A DNA stretch of 64,000 nucleotides from CBDFGE01 sp965247055 (GCA_965247055.1 CBDFGE010000004.1:372001-436000), one strand, 5' to 3'. Counted from the first letter of the stretch, positions 44,421 through 54,898 are shown. Numbers and translations are program-made. Notes: a model not told the origin generated them from the sequence alone.

Positions 44421-45326
44421 TCAGGAGGCGCCCCGCTCCGGCCCGGATAGCTGGGTCCCCGCCCGCTCCTCCAGTGGCACGATCAGGCAGGCGACATCCA
44501 GGTCTCCCATCCCCCTCTCGAAGGCCTCGTTGAATATCTCCAGGGCCCGGTCTCCCGCGGGAATCGGGGACCCGATCTCCCTGGCGAACTCCTGGGCCAG
44601 GTTGAGGTCCTTGACGTATAGCTTCAAGGGGGCCCTGGCGCCGGCGAAGTCGCGGTCCAACATGGCCGGGCCGTTTCGGGAGAGCATGAAACTGGTGCCC
44701 CAACTGGTGCTGAGTATGTCAAGGAGCGTCCGTGGGTCGGCCCCCGCCTTGGTTCCCAGGAGCAGCGCCTCGGCTGCCGCCAGCGAGTGGACCACGCAGA
44801 GGAGCTGGTTCACGAGCTTGACGATGCTTCCGGAGCCGGAGGCTCCTACGTGGCGTATGTTGGCTCCATAGGCCTCGAAGACCGGGTACGCCTTTTCGAA
44901 AGTCGCACGGTCGCCGCCCGCCATGATGGTCAAGGTGCCGTCGGCGGCGCGCTCCACCCCTCCGCTCGCGGGGCAGTCCAGAAAGGAAGCTCCCCTGGTC
45001 TCCGCCTCCCGCGCGATCAGGCGCGAGGTGGAGGGGCCGACGGTGCTGTGGTCCACCAGGACCTGTCCGGCCCGCGCCGTGGCAACGATGCCTTCCTCGC
45101 CCAGAAATACCTTCTCCACCGTGGGGACATCGGGCAGGCAGGTGAGGACGACGTCCGCGGCCCTGGTGACTTCGGCGGCCGAGGCGGCGGGGTGGGCGCC
45201 CATCCGGGCTATCTCCTCTACCTTGCCACGACTGCGGTTGTGCACCGTGAGGTCGAATCCGGCTTTGAGCAGGCGCTGGGACATGGGCATACCCATCCTG
45301 CCCAGCCCTATGAAGCCTACTTTCAT
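44421..45326 (-). CDS. 3-hydroxyisobutyrate dehydrogenase family protein
   Basis: NAD(P)-dependent beta-hydroxyacid dehydrogenase. The nucleotide-binding motif GFIGLGRMGMPM opens the 301-residue protein, the substrate motif is DCPASGGVERAADGTLTIMAGG, and the catalytic lysine is expected in GSGSIVKLVNQLL. It could oxidise 3-hydroxyisobutyrate from valine or reduce a semialdehyde such as tartronate or succinate semialdehyde. I start at ATG 45326, with AGGAGGT upstream; the longer open frame is not used. Its end is six bases from the convergent kinase gene. Confidence 0.88.
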   Translation of the reverse strand: MKVGFIGLGRMGMPMSQRLLKAGFDLTVHNRSRGKVEEIARMGAHPAASAAEVTRAADVVLTCLPDVPTVEKVFLGEEGIVATARAGQVLVDHSTVGPSTSRLIAREAETRGASFLDCPASGGVERAADGTLTIMAGGDRATFEKAYPVFEAYGANIRHVGASGSGSIVKLVNQLLCVVHSLAAAEALLLGTKAGADPRTLLDILSTSWGTSFMLSRNGPAMLDRDFAGARAPLKLYVKDLNLAQEFAREIGSPIPAGDRALEIFNEAFERGMGDLDVACLIVPLEERAGTQLSGPERGAS

Positions 45327-45478
45327 GCCTACCTCCTTCTGCCTGCGGGCCGGAAGACCCACGCTTGACGCTTGGGGACAAGCAGTATAACATACGGGCA
45401 CCCAAATCCGGCACCGGTGCCGGGCGGTGGACCGTGCGTCTCGCCTGGGCTGGGCCGTCGGAGCGAAGGAGACGGGGC

Positions 45479-46303
45479 GTGGGGCGTATCGTCGCATACC
45501 TGGCCCTGGCGTTGATTGGGGCATTGCTCGCCAGCTGCGGTGAGGAGTCGTCCCAGGCGACGGATATCGACCAGGTGCTGCTGAGCGAGCCGGCGGTCGT
45601 GGAGGTCACGTCCAGATCGGCGGTCGTAGAGGCGGTCACCACGGTCGATACTGTATGCGCCGTCGCCTACGGTCCCACGACCAGCTACGGCAGGATTTCC
45701 GCCGACAGCGAGATGTCGGTCTCTGGGCACCGGGACCACCATCATCTGCTGGTGGGACTGGAACCGGACACTAGCTATCATTATATGTGGGGTCTCGTCG
45801 CCCCTGACGGGACCGTCTTTCGCAGCCGTGACCTCACCTTCCGGACCGCGCCAGTGGATGGAGGCGCGTTACCAGATCCCACCGGCGAGAACCTGGCCCT
45901 GCTATTGAAGGGTGCGCGGGTTGCGGGGGCGAGCAGCGTCTTCGGTGCCAGCGATGGTGCCTGGGAGGCTGCCAACGCCATCGATGGCGACCCCAGCACC
46001 CAGTGGTCAAGCGCCGGCGATGGCGACGACGGCTGGATCGAGATCGAGCTTCCTTCGGAGACCCACGTCACGGCCGTAGGCTTCTGGACCCGGACCATGG
46101 GCACCTCCGGCCAGGTGTTCTCCTTTCGGGTCATTACCGATCGAGGCGAGGTCGCCGGTCCCTACGTTCTGGACGATGCTGCAGCCATCCACTATTTTCC
46201 CACGGACCTGGAGGCCCGGCGGCTGCGTTTCGAGAACGTCGAGACCAGCGGCAGCAACACTGGGGCTCTGGAGATCGAGGTCTACGGGGAGCCCGTCCCC
46301 TGA
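45479..46303 (+). CDS. Lipoprotein with FnIII-like and F5/8-type C domains
   Basis: Starts at GTG 45479 with AAGGAG seven bases upstream. A short hydrophobic signal ends in the lipobox LLASC, so the mature protein would be lipid-anchored. A fibronectin-III-like domain follows (VVEVTSRSAVVEAVTT...LVGLEPDTSYHYMW), then a C-terminal discoidin (F5/8 type C) domain (AANAIDGDPSTQWSSAG, WIEIELPSETHVTAVGFWTR). Probably a surface protein that binds carbohydrate or another ligand; partner unknown. Confidence 0.78.
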   Translation: MGRIVAYLALALIGALLASCGEESSQATDIDQVLLSEPAVVEVTSRSAVVEAVTTVDTVCAVAYGPTTSYGRISADSEMSVSGHRDHHHLLVGLEPDTSYHYMWGLVAPDGTVFRSRDLTFRTAPVDGGALPDPTGENLALLLKGARVAGASSVFGASDGAWEAANAIDGDPSTQWSSAGDGDDGWIEIELPSETHVTAVGFWTRTMGTSGQVFSFRVITDRGEVAGPYVLDDAAAIHYFPTDLEARRLRFENVETSGSNTGALEIEVYGEPVP

Positions 46304-46336
46304 GGGCCGGCGTATCCCGGAGGTCTCTTCTCACGC

Positions 46337-46350
46337 AGCCTGCGCAGGCT
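46337..46350. terminator. Palindrome between convergent genes
   Basis: AGCCTGCGCAGGCT is a perfect 14-base palindrome lying between the convergent lipoprotein and etfBA genes and touching the etfBA stop codon. It could act as a bidirectional terminator, but no clear T-run follows on either strand. Confidence 0.3.
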
Positions 46351-48194
46351 CATTTGTGCTGGAAGCTGGCCGCCAGGGGTACGAGGGCCTCGATGAGGGG
46401 TGGCAGGTAGGTCTGCCAGTCGCCGACGATACTAAAGTCGGCGGCCTGCAACATAGGGGTCCGGCGGGGGTTGGGGTTGTTGTTGACGGCGATGATGGTG
46501 CCCGCTTTCTGGATTCCGACCGTGTGGTTGAAGTCGCCCCGGATCCCCACCGCTATGTATAACGCCGGGGCGATGGCCCGGCCCGTCAAGCCCACCTGCA
46601 CCTGCCTGGGCAGCCAGCCGGCGTCGGTCACGTTGCGAGAAGCGCCCACAGTGGCGCCCAGGGCCTCTGCAAGGCTGTATATGGTGGGCAGGTTCTCGGG
46701 CCCTCCCACGCCCATGCCCACCCCCAGCACCACCCCGGCGGCCTCCAGCTCCAGCCCCCGGGCGTCATCCTGGACGTGGACCTCCAGCAGCTCTATGTCC
46801 CGGCCCACGGGAGGGGGCACGGGCAGCGTCTCCACCTCGGCCCTGAAGTCCGAGTCGCGCTCGATGGGGGCCAGGAGTCCGGGGCGGAGGGTGGCCATGT
46901 AGGGGCGGGTCCTGGACAGAATCGGGGCCACCACGTTCCCTCCCAGGGCGGGTTTAAGCTGCACCAGCTCCCCGGCTTCATTGATCTCCAGGTCCACGCA
47001 GTCTCCCGTGAGCCCCAGCCCCAGCCTCGCTGCCACTCGGGAGGCTATGTCCCTGCCGTTGGGAGTAGATGGAAAGAGGAGGGCGTAGGGCTTATGCCGG
47101 TCGATGGCCTCGGCCAGGGCGGAGGTGCAGGCGAGGCCTGTCGGGTGGCCCATCGTGGGGCCGTTCAGCACCAGGACGCGGTCGGCGCCGTAGGCGCCCA
47201 GGGCCTGGATGTCCTCCTCTGTGCCCCTTCCCATCAGGACAGCCGCTACCTCGCTACGGATATGGGCGGCCAGCTCCCGGGCCTTGCCCAGAATCTCATA
47301 TGAGGTCCCGCGCAGGCCCGCCTTAGACCTCTCCGCCACAACCCAGATAGCCCCGTCCCTACGCCCGGGGTACCTGGGCCACAGGCGCTCCGCAACGGGG
47401 GCGGCTGCGGGGACCCTGCTCAGCAGCCCATCCACCAGCCTCCGTGCCGCCACCTGGGGGTCCGGCTCCTCGATGACCACGCCCAACCGCTGGGGCTCCA
47501 CAAGGCGTATCTCCGCCACCCACGTGGGGGAGCCGGCGGAGCCGAAAATCGATCCGTACGGGGAGAGCTGGGCCGCGCTGACCTCCTCGATGGCGGGCTC
47601 CTGCCTGGCGGCCTCCATATCCTGTCGGGAGGGAAACCGCTCCGGCATTATGCCCTCTGTTACGCTCACCAGGGCCGGCAAAGGGCACCGGATCGTCTCG
47701 TAGCCCTCGTCGGTCTCCCTCTCCACCAGGAGGCTATCGCCCCCGGGGGAATGCTCCAGCTTTCTCACGTTGCCCACGTAGGGAAGCCGGAGCAGCTCGG
47801 CGATCTCAGGCCCCACCTGCCCCGTCTCGGCGTCGGTACTGTGCCGGCCACACATGATAAGGTCAAAATCCTCTCTCTTCAGCGCCATGGCCAGGCTGCG
47901 GGCGGTGGCCAGGGTGTCGGAGCCGGCCATGGCCCGGTCGGTGAGGTGGACGGCCCTGTTCGCTCCCATGGCCAGGCACTGGACCAGCGCATCCCGGGCC
48001 TGGGGCGGCCCCATGGTAAATGCGACGACCTCGGCCCCCAGCTCCTCCCCGAGCTGCGCGGCCCTGTCAACGGCCAGCAGGTCGAAGGAGTTCACTTCCA
48101 GGGGCACGCCCTCTCGCACGATGGTCCTGGTGTCGTAGTCGAACTTTATGCGAGAGATCACAGGGACCTGCTTGATACACACCGCTATCTTCAC
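46350..48194 (-). CDS. Fused electron transfer flavoprotein beta-alpha
   Basis: A 614-residue single polypeptide. The N-terminal ~255 residues are an EtfB (MKIAVCIKQVP... with AMGANRAVHL and CGRHSTDAETGQVGPEIAELL) and the rest an EtfA (IWVVAERSKAG..., then AASRVAARLGLGLTGDCVDLEI and ALGGNVVAPI). The FAD-binding tail has QVGLTGRAIAPALYIAVGIRG. ETF passes electrons from acyl-CoA dehydrogenases, here plausibly the one at 9948. GTG start overlaps the pncB stop (GTGA). The usual FAD-contact S and GAIQH segment read R and GDFNH, a deviation. Confidence 0.9.
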   Translation of the reverse strand: MKIAVCIKQVPVISRIKFDYDTRTIVREGVPLEVNSFDLLAVDRAAQLGEELGAEVVAFTMGPPQARDALVQCLAMGANRAVHLTDRAMAGSDTLATARSLAMALKREDFDLIMCGRHSTDAETGQVGPEIAELLRLPYVGNVRKLEHSPGGDSLLVERETDEGYETIRCPLPALVSVTEGIMPERFPSRQDMEAARQEPAIEEVSAAQLSPYGSIFGSAGSPTWVAEIRLVEPQRLGVVIEEPDPQVAARRLVDGLLSRVPAAAPVAERLWPRYPGRRDGAIWVVAERSKAGLRGTSYEILGKARELAAHIRSEVAAVLMGRGTEEDIQALGAYGADRVLVLNGPTMGHPTGLACTSALAEAIDRHKPYALLFPSTPNGRDIASRVAARLGLGLTGDCVDLEINEAGELVQLKPALGGNVVAPILSRTRPYMATLRPGLLAPIERDSDFRAEVETLPVPPPVGRDIELLEVHVQDDARGLELEAAGVVLGVGMGVGGPENLPTIYSLAEALGATVGASRNVTDAGWLPRQVQVGLTGRAIAPALYIAVGIRGDFNHTVGIQKAGTIIAVNNNPNPRRTPMLQAADFSIVGDWQTYLPPLIEALVPLAASFQHK

Positions 48195-49606
48195 GTTAGA
48201 CGCTCTCCCTGCTCCTGGGCTCCCCGGGGGAGCGCGGCATCCTCCGCCGCCAGCTCCCGTTTCATACGGTGGAACAGCTCCCGCAGGCGGGGGCTGAGGT
48301 TTACCGGATATTGGGGCGGGTCTCGCAGGGCTTTGAACCGCTCATCGAGAGACCCGAGGTCCCGGTCGAAGCGGTCCCTTATCTCCTTGAGGGATGGCCG
48401 AGGGCCAACACTCCTCCCCCCTTCCATCACCTTCCATAGCAGGGCCTCCCCGGGCTCGGGGCCGGGAGCGATGGTCTCTATCGCCTCGTTCCTGAGGGCG
48501 ATGACGTCGCCGGTGAACCCCCCTCCTTCGCCCTTCAGCCGGAGTACCTGCTTCTCGTCCGGGAGGGATACCTTCCCAGTGCTTAGTTTCAGGACGGGAC
48601 GGCCATCATACCTGACCAGCTTGTAGGCCATGTCCGACCATGGGGCGTCCGATGAGACCCCCAGCCTGGTGCCCAGGCCGAAGCCGTCTATGGGGGCACC
48701 ACGGCGTGTGAGCTCCTCCACGTCGATCTCGTCCAGGCCTCCGGTGGCCACGATACCCACGTAGTCCAGCCCCGCCTCGTCCAGGACCTTCCTCACCCGT
48801 ACGCTGAGCTCAGCCAGGTCCCCGCTATCAAGGCGCACGGCCAGCATGCGCTGGCCCCGCTTCTCCATCTCCTGGCCCACCACAGCCGCCTTTTTGGCCC
48901 CGGCGATGGTGTCGTAGGTGTCTATGAGGAGGACGCAGTTCGTCGGGAAGCTCTCGGCGAAACTGCGGAAGGCGTCGAGCTCGTCCCGGTGGCTGCTGAC
49001 GAAGGAGTGAGCCATGGTCCCGCTTATGGGGATGGAGTACAGCTTGCCCGCCGACACGTTGCTGGTGGCCTGGAACCCGGCGATATAGCTGGCCCGGGCC
49101 GCCTTCAGCCCGGCCTCGACCCCGTGGGTGCGGCGGAATGAGAAGTCCACCAGAGACCTGCCCCGGGCGGCCCACACACAGCGGGCCGCCTTGGTGGCGA
49201 TGAGGCTCTGGAAGTTTATCTGGTTGATGAGATAGGTCTCCACCAGTTGGGCCTCTATGATGGGGCCGGTTACCTCCAGGACCGGCTCATCGGCGAAGAA
49301 AAGGCGGCCCTCTGGGACCGCCCACACGTCCCCGGTGAACCTGGCCTTCGAGAGATAGTCCAGAAACCCGGAGGAGAACGTCCCCGTGGAGTGGAGGTAG
49401 TCTATAGACTCGCGGGGAAACCTCCAGCCTTCCAGGTAGGTGAGCACGTCCTCGAGGCCGGCCGCCACAAAAAAGGACCGGCCCGGCGGGTACTGGCGGA
49501 TGAACAGGCTGAAGGTAGCCGGGGCGAACATCCCGTGCTCGTAGTACGCCTGGGCCATGGTAAGCTCGTACAGATCGGTGAGCAGGCCCGGCTCCTCGGC
49601 CTTCAT
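48191..49606 (-). CDS. pncB: Nicotinate phosphoribosyltransferase
   Basis: Makes nicotinate mononucleotide in NAD salvage. Visible are LLTDLYELTMAQAYYEHG at the N-terminus, the substrate region SFRRTHGVEAGLKAARASYIAGFQATSN, and IPISGTMAHSFVSSH, which contains the histidine that is phosphorylated in the family. RLDSGDL and the later GFGLGTRLG are phosphoribosyl-binding. Length 471 is normal. Coupled to etfBA. Confidence 0.95.
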   Translation of the reverse strand: MKAEEPGLLTDLYELTMAQAYYEHGMFAPATFSLFIRQYPPGRSFFVAAGLEDVLTYLEGWRFPRESIDYLHSTGTFSSGFLDYLSKARFTGDVWAVPEGRLFFADEPVLEVTGPIIEAQLVETYLINQINFQSLIATKAARCVWAARGRSLVDFSFRRTHGVEAGLKAARASYIAGFQATSNVSAGKLYSIPISGTMAHSFVSSHRDELDAFRSFAESFPTNCVLLIDTYDTIAGAKKAAVVGQEMEKRGQRMLAVRLDSGDLAELSVRVRKVLDEAGLDYVGIVATGGLDEIDVEELTRRGAPIDGFGLGTRLGVSSDAPWSDMAYKLVRYDGRPVLKLSTGKVSLPDEKQVLRLKGEGGGFTGDVIALRNEAIETIAPGPEPGEALLWKVMEGGRSVGPRPSLKEIRDRFDRDLGSLDERFKALRDPPQYPVNLSPRLRELFHRMKRELAAEDAALPRGAQEQGERLT

Positions 49607-49789
49607 CGGCTCGGTCCCCCCTTACGCCCTGGGATGGCGCCACGTACTGTGCCGGGCATGATAAAAGGGCCCGGTTATAACGCCATTATGTTTTGGGGTG
49701 CCTGGGCTGTCAACCGCTTGCCTGGGCGGGGCCGGTTTTCTCCGGGGCCGGTGTTGCCTTGGGGCAAAGGGGTGGTGGTGGCCGCGCCA

Positions 49790-49818
49790 TTGACTTAATA
49801 TAGCGTGCCGTGTACGCT
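49790..49818 (+). promoter_or_regulatory. Promoter of the broken secreted-protein gene
   Basis: TTGACT (49790-49795), 17-base spacer, TACGCT (49813-49818) on the plus strand, followed by the Shine-Dalgarno GAGGAG at 49839-49844 and an ATG at 49853. The control region of the gene appears intact although the coding part is not. Confidence 0.5.
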
Positions 49819-49852
49819 TGACCGAACATTTGCTTTGCGAGGAGCCTTTTAG

Positions 49853-52099
49853 ATGAGCAGAACACGAGCATGGGTTTATGTCGGCTTTGTAGTTCTGCTC
49901 TTGGTGGGTGGGATACGGTCACGTCCCATAGAGCGGTGTAAGAGTACGTCATCCTGTTGATATCGTCTAGGCCGCTGCCTCTGCGAGTTCGGCTCTGGGT
50001 AGAGCTTCGTTGGAGGTGGTTACCTCCTGTGTCATGTATCGACGGCCGACGGCCCACTCGTCGTGCTGCTCAGCTAGGACGGCGCCGACCAGGCCACCCA
50101 CAGGGTCCTCAACATCGCCGGCGGAAACGTCGCTATCTCTGACGTGACCATCCGTCATGGAACCCCTCCGTCCGGCGCCGGCGGTATCTTCAACAATGGT
50201 GCCACACTGACCCTAGCCGACAGCATCATCAGTGAAAACGGCGGCTCCCTTGGCGGCATCCTCAACGGGGGCGGCGGCACGATGACCGTCACCAACAGCA
50301 CCGTCAGAAACAATAGCGGCACCGCCGACAGTGGTGGAATCCTCAACTCCCAGAACACCATAGGCACGCCGCGCAACACGCTGGCAGTCGTCGACAGCAC
50401 CATCAACGACAACGGCAGCCGCGGACTCTGGAACGGCGGCACGCTGACCGTGATCAACACCACCATCAGCGGTAATACGTTTAGCGGCAATGGTGCCGGC
50501 ATATACAACTTCAGCGGCAGTGGCAGCCAGAAAGGCGACGGGACCCCCGTCGTCGACATCGGCGCCTTCGAGCTCGAGGCCGAACCAGCTGCGGATACGC
50601 CCCAGACCTCTCCCCTCACCGTCAACAAGACCGAAGACACGGACGACGGCCTCTGCGGCACTCTGGACTGCTCCCTGAGGGAGGCCATCGCCTCGGGGTC
50701 TGGCGCTACCATTAACATCCCGATGGGCGTCTACACGCTCACCCTGGGCTCCGAGCTTTCCATCAACGCGGACATGTCCTTGGTGGGCGCTGGCGCGGCC
50801 ACTACCATCATTCAGGCTTCGGTGGCGCCTCCCGGCGAGGCCACCCACCGCGTCCTCAACATAAGCGCGGGCGTGGTCGAGACCTCCGGCGTGACGGTGC
50901 GGCACGGCAATGTCGACGGAGACGGCGGTGGTATCTTGATCAACGGCGGGGCCTTAACCCTCGGCGACAGCACCGTCAGCGACAACTCGTCTGGCGCCGG
51001 CGGCGGCATCTACAACGCCGGTGGCACGCTGAGCCTGACCGACAGCGCCGTCAGCGGCAACTCGGTGGAGGCGGGCAGCGGCGGCGGCATCTACAACTTT
51101 GGCGGCACGCTGACCCTGACTAACAGCACCCTCAGCGGCAACACGGCGAATTCCTCCGGCGGCGGCATCTTGAACACTGGCACGGGGACTCTGACCAACA
51201 GCACCGTGAGTGGCAACACGGCGGAGACAGGCATCGGCGGCGGCATCTTTAACAACAGCAGCGGCCCGATGACCCTGAGCAACAGCACCGTCAGCGGCAA
51301 CAGCGTTACCGGCTCCGGTGGCGGGGGCATCCTGAACGAGGCCGGGGGCACCGTGTCTCTGGTCAACACCACGGTCAGCGACAACATCTCCACGAACACC
51401 AACGGGTTCGGGGGAGGGATTTGGAATTCAGGAACGCTGGACCTGACGAACAGCACCGTGACCCTCAACACAGCCACCCTGGCGGGCGGAATCAGAAACG
51501 ACGGCTCTGCGACCCTGTTTAACACGATAGTGGCGGGGAACACGGCGCCCACTGGCCCGGACTGCACCGGGGCGGTCACGTCGCAAGGCCACAACCTGAT
51601 AGGGGATGGTTCGAGCTGCAGCGTGACGCCCTCCTTGCCCGGGGACCAGGTGGGCACGAACATCGCCCCCATCGACCCGGGTCTCGAGCCGCTGGCGAAC
51701 TACGGCGGCCCCACCGAGACCCACGCGCTGCTGCCGGGTAGCCCTGCCGTCGACGCGGGAGACGACGCGGTCGTCGGCCTCCCACTCGTCCTTGACTTCG
51801 ATCAGCGGGGTCCGGGGTTCCCTCGGCAGGTGGACGGGAACGGCGACGGGACTCCCGTCGTGGACATCGGCGCTTACGAGTCCGAGCCCGGACCGCCGCC
51901 CCCCACCGGCTTCGACCCCGCGGAGGACTGGTTCGTGGGGCTGACATTCGATCCGATTCCGGGCCTTACGATCGACACGGGCATTCTGGGGTTCGGAGTG
52001 CGGCCGGGATGCACCGCCGGCTTCGAATTTGATATCGACGGTCTGGAGTGCGACGTACCCAGGGTCTGTTGTAGGTCTACAATTTTGTCAGTAGGTAAC
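49853..52099 (+). pseudogene. Secreted CSLREA/beta-helix protein, 5' part, decayed
   Basis: The ATG at 49853 begins a signal peptide (about 23 residues, hydrophobic VGFVVLLLVGG) but the frame hits TGA at 49958. Beta-helix sequence resumes without a start: after a TAG at 50075 the frame reads DGADQATHRVLNIAGGN and runs open through 52099. It shows many PbH1-like turns (GGG(I/L)(Y/F)N..G.L.L(T/S)NSTVSGN). A second unit starts with CSLREAI (about 50670) and repeats QATHRVLNI and GDGTPVVDIGA(F/Y)E. So two beta-helix units were present and the first has lost parts. The open frame alone (50144 onward) could still be translated. Broken at 52100 by the insertion sequence. Confidence 0.75.
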
Positions 52100-53723
52100 T
52101 GTTCAGGGAAAATGTCAGTTTATGGAAGGACTGACATTGAGTACCAAAGAGCAGAACCGGTTACATATCTTGAACGGAGTGCTAGAGCGATACTGGTCGA
52201 TACGGGAGGCGGCCCCGCTGCTGGGAGTAAGTGAACGTCAGGGATGGCGAGTGCTGGCGGCCTATCGTAAGGAAGGGGCCAGAGGAGTGGTGCATAAGAA
52301 CCGGGGCCGGGTGCCACCCAACGCGACTCCAGAGACCATCCAGCAGCAGGTGGCGAGTCTGGCCCAAGAACGCTACGAGGGGATCAACCATACCCAGCTG
52401 ACCGAGTTGCTGGCCGAGCGGGAAGGGGTGATGTATCCCGGCCCACGCTAAGGCGAATTCTGATACGGGCCGGATTGACCAGCCCCCGCCACCGCCGGCC
52501 ACCACAACATCGGTGTCGCCGACAACGGATGCCTCAGGAGGGGATGCTGCTCCAATTGGACGGGAGCCACCACCTCTGGCTGGAGGACCGGGGGCCCCGG
52601 CTAACGCTGCTGCTGGCGGTGGACGACGCTACCGGGACGGCATCCTATGCACTATTCCAGGAACAGGAGGATACCCGAGGCTACCTGTCCCTGCTCCAGG
52701 GCATCATTGAACGTCGGGGGGTGCCGATGGCGGTGTACACCGATGGGCATGCCGTCTTTCAGCCACGGCGTCGTCCATCGGACCTATCCCAGGTTCCCCG
52801 GAAAGGACCATCAACCCAATGGAGCCGGGCCCTGGGAGAACTGGGGATCACCCAGATATTGGCCCACAGTCCCGAGGCCAAGGGAAGGGTGGAGCGAGCC
52901 AACGGCACCTTCCAGGACCGGCTGGTGGCGGAACTTCGTCTGGCTGGCGCCTGCAACCTGGCGGAGGCGAATCAAGTGCTGGCCAAGTTTTTGCCTCGGT
53001 TCAACCAGCGCTTCGGGGTGCCCGCCGCCCAGCCGGAGTCGGCCTACCGGCCAGTGAACCCGGATTTGGACCTGGGTGGCGTGCTGTGCATCAAGGAGTT
53101 GCGCAGAGTGGCCAAAGACAACACGGTGCAATACCACGGGCGGGCTTTGCAACTCTTTCCCAGTCTGGAGCGCCCCAGCTATGCCGGAGCTCGGGTGGAG
53201 GTGCAGGAACGTCTGGATGGTCGTCTGCTGGTGCGGCATCGGGAGCAGATCCTGACTCCCCAAGAAGCGCCGGCGTTAGCTACTGAACTCCTGGCTCGGG
53301 TGACGGCCGGTCCGGTGACAGCGATTCTTCCCGACCCAGATCCGACGGACTGGAGGCCCAAGCCAAGGACCAGGATGCCGGTGACTCCAGGGCCTCTGGC
53401 CGGGGAGCCTATCTGGTATGAGGACGCCGCAAGGAAGCAGGTCCACCGGGACCTGGTGGTGGCCGGGATGGAGCGGGCGAGGCAGCAGGGCAAGAGCATC
53501 GGCCGGCCCTCGATGAATGAACGCCCCGAGTTTGAGCAGCGATTCGCCGCGGTGGTGGGCAGGATCGGACCGGGAGGGCTCTCCCGGCGGCAGGGAACTG
53601 AACATCGGCTATGCCACCCTCAAGCGCCTCCTCCAGGCCTGGGAACAGCCCAACGCCAAGCCATCTATTGCACTTTCGGTGAAACCAAGCAGCGGTAATG
53701 ACTACTGACATTTTCCCTGGACA
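52100..53723 (+). mobile_element. Insertion sequence, ISNCY/IS1202-like
   Basis: A 1624-base element bounded by near-perfect terminal inverted repeats: left TGTTCAGGGAAAATGTCAGT (52100-52119) and right, inverted, TGTCCAGGGAAAATGTCAGT (53704-53723), 19 of 20 matching. It carries a transposase region on the plus strand. I see no clear target-site duplication. It sits inside the beta-helix/dockerin gene. Family by transposase type; group assignment is tentative. Confidence 0.85.
52122..53708 (+). pseudogene. Transposase of the insertion sequence, two frameshifts
   Basis: The first segment (52122-52451) holds the N-terminal helix-turn-helix (ILNGVLERYWSIREAAPLLGVSERQGWRVL). Near 52436 the frame must move by -1 to continue VSRPTLRRILIRAGLTSPRHRRP and the integrase core (QLDGSHHLWLE, VYTDGHAVF, AHSPEAKGRVERANGTFQDRL, a DDE-like pattern). 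Near 53590 it shifts again, consistent with loss of about eight bases, to ELNIGYATLKRLLQAW and a stop in the right repeat. With two shifts the protein is probably inactive; the first could also be a programmed frameshift. Confidence 0.75.
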
Positions 53724-54828
53724 ACGACACAGGGTCACTGCTATCGCTGGCCAGTATGTACCGGGCTTCTACTATCCGGATAATCCACCAGGGCCACCGC
53801 TTTTCGATACGAGCAGACTGAAGTCAAGCAGGTACTCTGCCGGGGCGGGGGACGTGACCTTCCTGAAATGGCCCCTTCGCCTGGAGCTGGACGGGGTGCC
53901 CGCCGGACACTATGAAGCCACATTCAGCTGGGCGATCGCCGACGTCGCCGCCATCCCCAACGACCCGCCCAGGGACGTGGTCCTGCTGGACGACCTGGGC
54001 AACGTGGTGGTGGACTTCCGGACGGGGCAGGGCTCACCCAGTGTCCCCTGTCTGGCAGGAAGAGGCGGCCACTCCTGTACCATCGGCCTCGACGCGGCCA
54101 GCGCCACGGTCAGGGACTTCACCGTAAGGGTGGGTTTCCCAGGGCCTGCGCCCGTCAACACGCCGCCGGTGGCCGACGACCAGACCGTGGCAACAAGCGC
54201 GAATGTCCCTGTAGAGATCATTCTGGCCGGCTCCGACGCGGAGCAGTGTGAGCTTACCTTCAGTATCGCGACCCTCCCGGACCGTTGGGAGTTGAGCGGC
54301 ATTACCGACGAGCCCTGCCAACCCGGCCAGGGCGGGAGCCCCAACTCCGACAGCGCCCGGGTTACCTTCCAGCCGCCGCTGGAGTTTGTCGGTACCCTCT
54401 TCACCTTCACCGTGTTCGATGGCGAGCTGAACAGCGGGCCCGGCACCGTTACCATTAACGTAGGTGTGGCGGCAGGGCACCACCTTATGGGCACGGTGGA
54501 GCTCCAGGGAATGCCCAGCCCCATTACCGGCGCCCTGGTGCTCGTCTTCCACCCCGATGGCACACCCGTGGACAGCGCGGTCAGCGACCCCGTGGACGGC
54601 AGCTTCGACATGCTGCTGGACCAGGGTGTCTATGACCTGGTGATACTGAAGGACGGGTTCCTGCCAATCTATTATACTGGGCTGGATCTGACCCAAGATG
54701 TCGCGCTGCTGGCCTTCCTACTGGGAGGGGACCTAAACGGGAATGGGGTCGTAGACGTAAACGACCTGGTGGTCCCGGCCCAGAACCAGGGCAAGGATCA
54801 GAGCCCCGCGCCGCTGATACTGCCTTGA
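53724..54828 (+). pseudogene. Secreted protein, 3' part: cadherin-like, regulatory-like and dockerin-type modules
   Basis: Sequence right of the insertion, open from 53698 to the stop at 54828. Order: a beta-rich region (SAGAGDVTFLKWPLRLELDG...), a cadherin-like repeat (NTPPVADDQTVATSANVPVEI...), a carboxypeptidase-regulatory-like domain (LMGTVELQGMPSPITGALVLVF) and a terminal dockerin-type calcium loop (GGDLNGNGVVDVNDLVVPAQNQG). There is no signal peptide of its own, so it is most simply the C-terminal end of the protein whose beta-helix half lies left of the insertion. Only one dockerin F-hand is present. Confidence 0.7.
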
Positions 54829-54898
54829 CGCTCCTACGCCGGGGGGGTGGACAGTTCCGGCAATGTGGGGCTTTCGTCAGGCCCCTTGGGTAGCTGAG

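Noticed and set aside
50900..51550. Regularly repeated sequence that could suggest a CRISPR array or satellite.
   Set aside because: The repeats are degenerate, in frame and encode beta-helix turns; spacing is that of protein repeats.
52080..53745. A target-site duplication flanking the insertion sequence.
   Set aside because: The bases next to the two ends do not match; the shared CAGGGTC in both flanks is offset and not adjacent to the element.
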